NCBI GenBank assembly: GCA_015662475.1
Contig: DQUB01000157.1
Span: forward strand, 1 to 13,779
Direction: 5' to 3'
DNA: 13,779 bases
DNA from: Pyrodictium sp.
Lineage (GTDB): Archaea > Thermoproteota > Thermoprotei_A > Sulfolobales > Pyrodictiaceae
The position numbers were made by a program, and so were the translations under genes. Under the pieces are notes generated by a model. The model was not told the DNA's origin, made no database searches, and saw only the letters and a program-made list of their open reading frames with translations. Below, piece after piece: positions 6,989 to 13,165 of the stretch (positions are counted from its first letter, which is position 1; every line of letters begins with the position of its first letter).

Positions 6989-8197
6989 CTAGTCAACGTA
7001 TGCTTGTAATCTTATTGCTGGTGTTAACTCACATACCACTGCTCCTTTCTCCAACCCTACACGAAGCCATGGCGTGCGTGTTATAGCGTCAATAGTTTTT
7101 AACTCCCTTGAAACTCTAATCCTTATGCGAGACACGATGATTGGTTTCACTATAACGCCTTTCTCAACAAGCCATGCAGTTTCTGGAACAATGGTTATAA
7201 CGTCGTCTGCAACATTTGCCTCAAGAATTTCATCCACTAAAATGGCTTGTTTAGTCTCTTCAAAAAGCTCGTTTTCACGCCAATCACCAGGCTTGACATG
7301 TAGTGTTGTGTGCCGTGGTATGGGCCTATGGAATAGGCCAGAGGCGTTGCCAGGTTCACCTATGCCAGCACCTGCAGTTTCGCGAGTAGATAGATATCCT
7401 ACAACAATACCAGCTTCAATCAGAGTTTTACGCTTAACCTCTACAGCTTCATCGTCAAATAATCGGTAGGCGGGGCTCTGAGGGTAGAAGGGGTCATCCT
7501 GTATGCTAAGTTCTTCGGAAACGCGAAATCCCAGTGGTAGTCTCTGAAGACTTGTAGCTTCTAGCAAGTGTGAAAGTTCGTGCACAAGTGCGGCTGCCGC
7601 GTCACGATAAAGTATAACAGTCCATTTGCCTGCGGCAAGAGGGTTCAAGCGTTGAGCGCGAGGTAATAGGCGTGCACGCGTAGCTAGATCTTCGAGAAAG
7701 CCCCTTATTAGCTTGATATGGCTCTTCTTGGGTGCACCGAGAAAGCCTATGGCTAAGCTCGCAGCTTTGCCCTTCTGTACTACAGCGATGTTGATTAGTG
7801 TAAAACCTTTCACCTCTTCTGCAACACCTTCTGGATGTTCTATAACCCTTCTCTCAACGTTGTAGGTAAGGTCTACCTCGACCTCATTTGGGCTCCACGC
7901 TTCAAAATTTGCTATAGCCTCAACAAACTCTACAAGTTCGCTTTCATCGACGTTCTCAACACCAACACTGTACTTACTACTGTAAAGTTTTGCTGGAGCA
8001 AGTTTACCATTTCCCCTCACCACATGTTTAACCTCAGGAACTTGCTCAGACGAAGACGATACTATAGTCCAAGCACCAGCATATATACGCTGGCCAGAAA
8101 ACACAGCCTCATACCTATTGACTTCGAAACTACCAAGCCTCCATGCAACCTCCAAAACTTTGCTATGAAGACGCACGACATCCCTATACATGTACAT
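6989..8197 (-). CDS. tldD: TldD/PmbA family zinc metalloprotease (TldD-type)
   Basis: TldD-type proteins cleave unfolded or leader peptides inside a TldD-TldE (PmbA) dimer, with only the TldD partner holding the metal. This 402-residue protein has the HExxxH site as HELSH (206-210), then FDDEAVEVKRKTLIEAGIVV (247-266), matching the DDEG...LIENG block, a glycine-rich GEPGNASGLFHRPIPRHTTL (280-299), and Cys389 in GAVVCELTPA as the likely third metal ligand. It is therefore the catalytic partner. It is shorter than many relatives (commonly about 450 or more), mainly at the N-terminus. No PmbA-like gene without the HExxxH is in the window. The ATG at 8197 has no clear ribosome site, but a TATA-like box lies about 30 bases upstream, so the mRNA may be almost leaderless. 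Confidence 0.88.
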   Translation of the reverse strand: MYMYRDVVRLHSKVLEVAWRLGSFEVNRYEAVFSGQRIYAGAWTIVSSSSEQVPEVKHVVRGNGKLAPAKLYSSKYSVGVENVDESELVEFVEAIANFEAWSPNEVEVDLTYNVERRVIEHPEGVAEEVKGFTLINIAVVQKGKAASLAIGFLGAPKKSHIKLIRGFLEDLATRARLLPRAQRLNPLAAGKWTVILYRDAAAALVHELSHLLEATSLQRLPLGFRVSEELSIQDDPFYPQSPAYRLFDDEAVEVKRKTLIEAGIVVGYLSTRETAGAGIGEPGNASGLFHRPIPRHTTLHVKPGDWRENELFEETKQAILVDEILEANVADDVITIVPETAWLVEKGVIVKPIIVSRIRIRVSRELKTIDAITRTPWLRVGLEKGAVVCELTPAIRLQAYVD

Positions 8198-8222
8198 GCT
8201 CTAGACTTTCACCCCAAAACCC

Positions 8223-8230
8223 ATTAAATA
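8223..8230 (-). promoter_or_regulatory. Candidate TATA box for tldD
   Basis: Minus-strand TATTTAAT lies in the 120-base gap between the last CBS gene and tldD. A transcription start about 25 bases downstream would be near 8202, only some five bases before the tldD ATG, which fits the absence of a ribosome site there. The rest of the gap (8231-8317) is T-rich on the minus strand (TTTTC and GTTTTTGG runs) and may end the CBS transcript. Confidence 0.4.
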
Positions 8231-8317
8231 TCTCAAGAAACATACCATAATAGAGCTTAAGGTGTGTTTTAGAACATCCTGTGAGCCAAAAACTACTTTT
8301 GAAAAGGAGAGAAGGAC

Positions 8318-9115
8318 CTAGCTGTAGATTGTATAGTGTTTTAAAACTTCGACTAACGTTACAATGCCAATTATACGTTCATTCTGTACAACCACTACAC
8401 CTTTACTCCTCTTCTCCATCATAGCCTCCACTATTTTCGGTAAAGGTGTGTTGGGCTCGACAGATGGTGGTCTAAGCCTCATAAAGTCTTCTACAAGTAG
8501 ATGACCTATTCTCTCCTTCCTATGCTTTTCCTCGACAATGTCGTGGAATGCGTAAAGTGCGTCAGCAACCTCATTAACTGTTACATAGCCGATAGGTTTG
8601 CCCTTCTCATCGACTACTGGAACAAATATCATATTGTAAGTTTCAAACACTTTTCTAACATACAGTATAGTGTCTGTAGGCTTTAGCGCTATGGGAGAGG
8701 CTGTCATAATGTCAACAGCTCTTATGTCGATACGTTGTTTTGCAAGTGCTGCAATCTCCCAACGCGTTATAAGTCCAACAACTTTGTCGTCTTCTACAAC
8801 AGGTAGTCCTCCAATATTGTTTTCAAGCATTATCTGTGCAGCTTGTCTAGGGTCAGCGGTAGGCGTTATAGTTTTGAGATCCGTGCTCATAAAGCTTGAA
8901 ACATGTAGTCTGCCTGGTACTAGCTGACGTGTTCTAAGCGTTGCAAGCTTCTCCATGACATCCCATTTAGCCATAATACCAACAAGTTTATCTCCATCAA
9001 CAACTACTACGCGATCTATGCCATATTTTTCCATTAGCTTATAAGCGTATTCCAACGTCTCATTCTTGCTAACCTTCGGAAACTCTCTAAGCATAATATC
9101 CTTGACAAGAACCAT
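8318..9115 (-). CDS. Quadruple CBS-domain protein (fifth of the CBS cluster)
   Basis: The 265 residues are four CBS domains and nothing else: about 2-57 (VLVKDIMLREF...GIMAKWDV), 70-125 (VSSFMSTDL...GLITRWEI), 131-186 (AVDIMTASP...GYVTVNEV) and 206-261 (VEDFMRLRP...GIVTLVEV). CBS pairs bind adenosyl ligands such as AMP, ATP or SAM and usually control an attached enzyme or channel; none is attached. The ribose-binding position of the [ST]xxD motif is Glu in three domains (TRWE, TVNE, TLVE), and the first reads AKWD, so no domain has the strict motif. Ligand choice may differ or binding may be lost. The linker DIVEEKHRKERIGH (192-205) is highly charged. A TTG at 9121 is also open, but GGAGGT stands only three bases before it and nine before the ATG at 9115, so I choose the ATG. 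It starts 19 bases after the preceding CBS gene. Confidence 0.9.
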   Translation of the reverse strand: MVLVKDIMLREFPKVSKNETLEYAYKLMEKYGIDRVVVVDGDKLVGIMAKWDVMEKLATLRTRQLVPGRLHVSSFMSTDLKTITPTADPRQAAQIMLENNIGGLPVVEDDKVVGLITRWEIAALAKQRIDIRAVDIMTASPIALKPTDTILYVRKVFETYNMIFVPVVDEKGKPIGYVTVNEVADALYAFHDIVEEKHRKERIGHLLVEDFMRLRPPSVEPNTPLPKIVEAMMEKRSKGVVVVQNERIIGIVTLVEVLKHYTIYS

Positions 9116-9134
9116 TTTCAACTACCTCCACAGC

Positions 9135-9977
9135 CTACAAAGCTATTAGTGCCTGTAATATGTGATGTTTTACAACAATTCCTCTAACATCGCTTTCTCC
9201 ACAGACTACAGGTACACTGCTAAACCCATATCTAGCCATTAGCTGAGCAGCATATGCTAGATCATCGTTTGGTTTCACGGTTAATGGGTTAGAGGTCATT
9301 ATGTCAGCTGCTAAAGCAACGCCATGTATGTAGGGTAGGATGGTGTAAATGCCTCGGGGTGAAAAACCAGCAACTTTGTACACTTTGACTTTCCTAGACA
9401 GTTTTTGAATTGGTGTAGCAAAAGCTAGGTCTGAGGGAGCAATAATGCCAATAAGCTTCCCCCCTTCAACAACAAGTACACGTTTACATGGTGTGTTAAA
9501 GAGTAACTTTGCGACATAAGCTACGCTGTGGCTAGGACTAACTGTTGGAACGTTGGGGTCAAAGTAGTCTTCAACTCTGTATCTACCTTTTAGCTTCTCG
9601 GCATAAGCTCTAACAACATCACTCTTTGTAATTATTCCAACAAGTCTTCCATCTTGAAGAACTGGTAGACCTCCAATACCATGTTTAACCATTAGCCTAA
9701 CAGCTTCCTCTAGAAGATCGTCAGCATCAACTGTTATTGGGTTAGGAGACATGTATAGTTCGACAGGTATAGTGTCGAGAGGCTTATTGCCAGCTTCATC
9801 TACAGCCTTAGCAACATCATAGGCGGTTATAATGCCTACAAGTACTCCATTCTCGACCACAGGAAGTCTACTAATGCCATAGCGTAGCATTAGATTACGT
9901 ACTCTAGCAATCGTGTCAGAGGGAGATACGATGATTACAGGAGAAGACATGTACTCGCGTACACGTATTCCCACCAT
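9135..9977 (-). CDS. Quadruple CBS-domain protein (fourth of the CBS cluster)
   Basis: Four CBS domains fill the 280 residues: about 5-60 (VREYMSSPVIIV...GIITAYDV), 71-127 (VELYMSPNPITV...GIITKSDV), 133-189 (VEDYFDPNVPTV...GIIAPSDL) and 222-278 (AADIMTSNPLTV...GIVVKHHI). The first pair keeps the nucleotide motif (TAYD, TKSD). The second pair has lost it (APSD, VKHH), so the protein probably has one ligand-binding pair and one structural or altered pair. A linker of some 30 residues (190-221) separates domains 3 and 4. The frame is open to 10040, but the ATG at 9977 has AGGTGG a few bases ahead and starts right before domain 1, and a TATA-like box lies within the extra part. No effector domain, signal peptide or membrane segment is seen. 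Confidence 0.9.
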   Translation of the reverse strand: MVGIRVREYMSSPVIIVSPSDTIARVRNLMLRYGISRLPVVENGVLVGIITAYDVAKAVDEAGNKPLDTIPVELYMSPNPITVDADDLLEEAVRLMVKHGIGGLPVLQDGRLVGIITKSDVVRAYAEKLKGRYRVEDYFDPNVPTVSPSHSVAYVAKLLFNTPCKRVLVVEGGKLIGIIAPSDLAFATPIQKLSRKVKVYKVAGFSPRGIYTILPYIHGVALAADIMTSNPLTVKPNDDLAYAAQLMARYGFSSVPVVCGESDVRGIVVKHHILQALIAL

Positions 9978-10002
9978 AAGACCACCTTGGCTCTCCCAAC
10001 CA

Positions 10003-10009
10003 CTATACT
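10003..10009 (-). promoter_or_regulatory. Possible internal TATA box in the CBS cluster
   Basis: On the minus strand, CCGAAACCGAGTATAGTGG precedes the fourth CBS gene by about 26-30 bases. A purine-rich BRE-like stretch next to AGTATAG could start an mRNA near 9980, just ahead of the ATG at 9977. The 95-base gap here is the widest inside the CBS cluster, which fits a second promoter. Support is spacing and resemblance only. Confidence 0.3.
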
Positions 10010-10072
10010 CGGTTTCGGTTTTTGAGTTGTATGCAAACAAGAAAAAGAAGAACTTAAGGATGTTAAACTAGG

Positions 10073-11014
10073 CTATGTTGTGGCTAGACCGTACAAGATG
10101 TCTCTCTCAGTTACTATTCCGACAAGTTTGTTGTTTTCGACAACGAGAAGACTACTAACATTCTTTTCGATCATTAGCGTTGCAGCTTTACCAATATCAG
10201 CTTTAGGCTCTATAGTGTAGTAGACCGGTGTTCCAACAACTTTAACGGGGATTTCGTGAACTTCTTCGAATCTATTTGTAGTTGTGTAGCGGAAAACATC
10301 GTGAGACCCAAAGAACTTCACTACATCTTTTGCTGTTATCATGCCCCACACACGTCCACCTTCCTCAACAATGGGCAACCTTCTAACTCCATATTTTATC
10401 ATGATTTTTAGCGCATCGCCTAATGTTGCAGAGGATGGTATGTAGATCACATTTTTGCTCATCACATCTTCTACACGTTTACCAACTATCTTTTCTGCTA
10501 AGTGGCGAACAAGATCATGCTCGGTTATAATACCCCAAATAGTGCCATCGGCGAAAACTACGGGGAGTACGCCAACATTATTCAACACCATTTTCTCGAT
10601 AATCGTTTTCAACCTATCTGTTACCGTAACGAAGTAGGGGTTGGGATTCATTATACTCTCAACACATTCTTTTCTAAGAGCAGAGATTAGTTCGCCTCCA
10701 TGCCTATTTACCACTATGTTGTAATAGTCTCCACCGCCAAGGTAGTTGACAAAATCCATAGTAGTTACTATACCTTCGAGCTTCTGGTTGGCAGGATTCA
10801 CAACTGGTAATACCCTAACATTGTACTTGGCCATTTTCTCTAATGCTTCAAGAATCGTTTCTGTTCTCGTTGTAGTGTGAACAGGTCTTGTAGCTAACAG
10901 TTTTGCGTCTCCCTCTCTCCTATGTATCCTATCCCCAAAGTTGGGTTTACCATCGCTTCTAAGCCATCTAATTCCCTCTGGTCTTCTAGGCGCAAATGTA
11001 GGTACAAATCTCAC
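10073..11014 (-). CDS. Quadruple CBS-domain protein with basic N-terminal extension (third of the CBS cluster)
   Basis: About 36 basic residues (MRFVPTFAPRRPEG..., then GDRIHRREGDAKLLATRPV) precede four CBS domains at roughly 37-92, 117-173, 179-235 and 254-312. The RREG...LATR lead-in and the YLGGG after the first domain are marks of a widespread archaeal CBS family; the biological role of that family is not known to me with certainty. All four domains keep [ST]xxD: TTMD, TEHD, TAKD and TERD, so this is the member most likely to bind adenosyl nucleotides fully. The Arg-rich tail could contact RNA, ribosomes or acidic partners (inference). The frame opens at a TTG at 11032, but I choose the GTG at 11014, with AGGGTG six bases ahead; the N-terminus could be three or six residues longer. 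It follows the second CBS gene after about 50 bases. Confidence 0.9.
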   Translation of the reverse strand: MRFVPTFAPRRPEGIRWLRSDGKPNFGDRIHRREGDAKLLATRPVHTTTRTETILEALEKMAKYNVRVLPVVNPANQKLEGIVTTMDFVNYLGGGDYYNIVVNRHGGELISALRKECVESIMNPNPYFVTVTDRLKTIIEKMVLNNVGVLPVVFADGTIWGIITEHDLVRHLAEKIVGKRVEDVMSKNVIYIPSSATLGDALKIMIKYGVRRLPIVEEGGRVWGMITAKDVVKFFGSHDVFRYTTTNRFEEVHEIPVKVVGTPVYYTIEPKADIGKAATLMIEKNVSSLLVVENNKLVGIVTERDILYGLATT

Positions 11015-11065
11015 AGTAGACACCCTACACAACCGTCTTAGGGGCTGAGTAAAGAATAGTTTTTC

Positions 11066-11917
11066 TCAGCGTGAGGATAGCCAGGCTTTAGCTATGGAAA
11101 GTCTATCAACGACGCCTAGTAGTCGATCATCGTCATCGACAACATATACTCTTCCAATATTCTTAGACGCCATCCATTCAACAGCTATGCGTAGGGGATC
11201 GCCTGGTTTAACGGTAAATGGTGGTGTAGACATTAAGGTCTCGATAGAAGGACTATTCCCTACACGGTTGTCTGATTCAAATCTAGGTCTCGCATATCCT
11301 CGGGCAAGAAGATCGTACTCTGACACAACACCAATAATTCTACCATCATCCTCGATAACAGCTAGAGCAGAAACTTTTGATGTAAGCAACTTCCTCCAAA
11401 CTCTCTCGACAGACTCACCACGTTTAACGTAGGCAACATCTTCAACCATAACTCTTTTAATGGGCTGCTCGAGAAACTTGTCGTTGGCAGCTAAGAGGTT
11501 TTCAAGTAGGCTTTCGACGCCCAATAAACATTCAAAGTGTTTGATCTGATTTACGAGTACTGCATAACCTTTGCCAGCAATGAGCAGGCTAACAGCATGT
11601 TTAAAAGGTGTATCTATTGTAGCCTCTATTGCAGGGTCAACGAGGTCTTTAGCAGTAGCGAATGTTCGAGAAGCAGATATAATTAGAAGATTCGACCGAT
11701 GCACAATGCCGTAGCAGCGTTTAGATCTTTCGTCAACTACGGGAAGGCTATGTAGTCTAGATTCTAGGAATTTGCGGCGAACAACAGCATAGGAGTCGTC
11801 GGGGGCGAGAATATGTGCATAGGGTATACAGAGAGTCTTAATATCCAGCTTTAACACCGATTGAATTGTGTATAGATGCTGGCAAAAAGATTTATCGCTA
11901 TTCAGTTTCGCGTTCAC
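11066..11917 (-). CDS. Divergent quadruple CBS-domain protein (second of the CBS cluster)
   Basis: The protein is made of four poorly conserved CBS domains: about 24-80 (SLPVVDERSKRCYGIVHRSNLL), 86-141, 151-206 (VSALAVIEDDGRIIGVVSEYDLL) and 223-279 (ETLMSTPPFTVKPGD...LLGVVDRLSI). Only the third keeps the nucleotide motif (SEYD); the others read HRSN, VESL and DRLS. Domain 2 lacks the usual strand pattern and carries KHFECLLGVESL instead. This is the most degenerate of the five and may be a structural partner. The start is uncertain: a GTG at 11917 gives 283 residues and a 20-base overlap with the preceding CBS gene, but no good ribosome site is seen; a GTG at 11857 would remove 20 residues (NAKLNSDKSFCQHLYTIQS) and still keep all four domains. 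The overlap indicates co-transcription with the first CBS gene. Confidence 0.82.
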   Translation of the reverse strand: MNAKLNSDKSFCQHLYTIQSVLKLDIKTLCIPYAHILAPDDSYAVVRRKFLESRLHSLPVVDERSKRCYGIVHRSNLLIISASRTFATAKDLVDPAIEATIDTPFKHAVSLLIAGKGYAVLVNQIKHFECLLGVESLLENLLAANDKFLEQPIKRVMVEDVAYVKRGESVERVWRKLLTSKVSALAVIEDDGRIIGVVSEYDLLARGYARPRFESDNRVGNSPSIETLMSTPPFTVKPGDPLRIAVEWMASKNIGRVYVVDDDDRLLGVVDRLSIAKAWLSSR

Positions 11918-12374
11918 CTATTATGTACAGTCTCTCGATTAGACTAGGTGCAATCCGCACAATATCGCTCTTGGCTATGATACCCTTTAGCTTGCCACTC
12001 GCATCAACTACTGGGATATGGCCGATGTTCTTCTCTCTCATGAGGTCAGCAACCAGGTGTAATGGTGTGTTCTCATCAACAACAATGGGGTCTTTAGTCA
12101 TAATCTCTTCAACTTTAACTTCGGCCGGGTGAAGCCCTTTTGCAACCACTCTATGTACAATATCGCCCTCCGTAAGTATTCCAACAAGTCTACTGGGATT
12201 AGCCCGATCTACAACTAGCACACTGCCAACCTTGTATTCACTCATCTTTCTCGCTGCATCAACGACAGATTCGTCGGGAAAACATGTTACAAGCTCGCTA
12301 GTCATAACATCTTTAGCACGTAGCTGCTCAGCCAACAACGACACCCTGTTTCTCGTCATAGGCTGGCAAAACAA
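11898..12374 (-). CDS. CBS-pair protein (first of the CBS cluster)
   Basis: The 158 residues hold one Bateman module of two well conserved CBS domains, about 17-76 (AKDVMTSELVTCFPDES...GILTEGDIV) and 86-141 (VEEIMTKDPIVVDENTP...GIIAKSDIV), plus a short helical tail. The first domain has the intact motif TEGD; the second has AKSD with the hydroxyl residue replaced by Ala. Stand-alone pairs of this kind dimerise into a disc that binds AMP, ATP, NAD-like ligands or SAM. The start is a TTG with GAGGTGA about four bases ahead; the ATG at 12359, five codons in, is the alternative but has no ribosome site at the right distance. It begins 50 bases after the taw3 stop on the same strand and overlaps the next CBS gene by 20 bases. 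Confidence 0.9.
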   Translation of the reverse strand: MFCQPMTRNRVSLLAEQLRAKDVMTSELVTCFPDESVVDAARKMSEYKVGSVLVVDRANPSRLVGILTEGDIVHRVVAKGLHPAEVKVEEIMTKDPIVVDENTPLHLVADLMREKNIGHIPVVDASGKLKGIIAKSDIVRIAPSLIERLYIIGERETE

Positions 12375-12424
12375 AAATTCACCTCTTTCATGTTGAAGCT
12401 TTTGCCATCTACATTGTGGTCTTC

Positions 12425-13054
12425 TTAGTGCGTGTAAGCATCAATTTTATCTTTTGCCTCCTCCCATATTTGGTTCGGCCTAGCTTTTCTAAGTTCTTCG
12501 AGTAATCGTTTGTTCTTCTGTTTTGCCTCTTTCAACGCTCTATTGTAGAGTTCGACAAGTTTAGGCAAGTCTTTTTCGTTGATGAACGTCGACTGTCTAT
12601 CCTTTAACGGTGTTACAATCCTTATACCGGTTCTCAACTCCACCAGTATAGGATTTCCCAATACCAGTATGCCGCTGTGCTTAAAGCCAGCTCTTCTAGC
12701 TATCTCCAGCACCTCTTTCGCCTCGTCAAGATCCTTGACGTAGACGTGGTATATGGGGCCCTGCAAACTTAACCACAACGTTGACTGGTGCGGTGTACGC
12801 ATAATCTTCTCTATCTCTTCAACCGTTATTGGCGTATGCTTCTTGAATATGATCATAGTCTCATCTTTCTCCCAAGGATAATCAGCATCTATAACAACTA
12901 TTCTCCCACTACAACTACTACTAGTGTATGCTTTTGGCCTAGCAAAGAACTCTATGAGTACCGGTAGTATATCTTCGTCCAGATAGCCTATCTCTAGGTC
13001 TTCCCAAAGCCGCTCCCACAACCTCCTCTTCTCCTCTTCAAACAAATCCGGCAT
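12425..13054 (-). CDS. taw3: tRNA wybutosine-synthesis methyltransferase Taw3 (TYW3 family)
   Basis: Taw3/TYW3 uses S-adenosylmethionine to methylate the N4 of 4-demethylwyosine-type intermediates at position 37 of tRNA-Phe, next to the anticodon, helping to hold reading frame. The 209-residue protein shows the family marks TSSSCSGRIVV (44-54), LWLSLQGPIYHVYVKD (93-108) and AGFKHSGILVLG (122-133), followed by VELRTGIRIVTPL (138-150) and a charged helical C-terminus. Length is normal. The ATG at 13054 lies at the start of a charged helix, MPDLFEEEKRRLWERL, with an AGGGGG seven bases ahead. It is divergent from the PhoH-like gene and may be the first gene of the transcript that continues into the CBS cluster, with a 50-base gap. 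No other wybutosine gene is in the window. Confidence 0.9.
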   Translation of the reverse strand: MPDLFEEEKRRLWERLWEDLEIGYLDEDILPVLIEFFARPKAYTSSSCSGRIVVIDADYPWEKDETMIIFKKHTPITVEEIEKIMRTPHQSTLWLSLQGPIYHVYVKDLDEAKEVLEIARRAGFKHSGILVLGNPILVELRTGIRIVTPLKDRQSTFINEKDLPKLVELYNRALKEAKQKNKRLLEELRKARPNQIWEEAKDKIDAYTH

Positions 13055-13091
13055 AGTGGCCCCCTAAACCACACCTTCCTTGCCACGGAGG

Positions 13092-13105
13092 TATTGCAAT
13101 ATAAG
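13092..13105. promoter_or_regulatory. Shared TATA region and palindrome between taw3 and the PhoH-like gene
   Basis: TATTGCAATA at 13092-13101 is a perfect ten-base palindrome and overlaps AATATAAG at 13098-13105, which reads CTTATATT on the other strand. Both readings resemble TATA boxes. On the plus strand it would start an mRNA near 13128, about 38 bases before the PhoH-like ATG; on the minus strand near 13075, about 20 bases before taw3. The 111-base gap holds no other gene. Confidence 0.4.
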
Positions 13106-13165
13106 GGGGCCTATACATGTGTCTTCAGCTGGCACTAGGATTAAGGTAAGGGTGGGGTGTATAGG

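Noticed and set aside
6561..6992. 143-codon open frame on the plus strand
   Set aside because: Antisense to the Rossmann half of the Gfo/Idh/MocA gene; the Ser/Thr-rich product is a complement artefact.
7835..8227. 130-codon open frame on the plus strand
   Set aside because: Antisense to the N-terminal part of tldD, with no recognisable motifs or upstream ribosome site.
9978..10040. N-terminal extension of 21 residues on the fourth CBS protein
   Set aside because: The ATG at 9977 has its own ribosome site, a TATA-like box lies within the extension, and CBS domain 1 starts right after the ATG.
8318..12374. CBS cluster as part of a defence island or mobile element
   Set aside because: No nuclease, transposase, integrase, repeat or attachment site is seen nearby, and base and codon use match the housekeeping neighbours.
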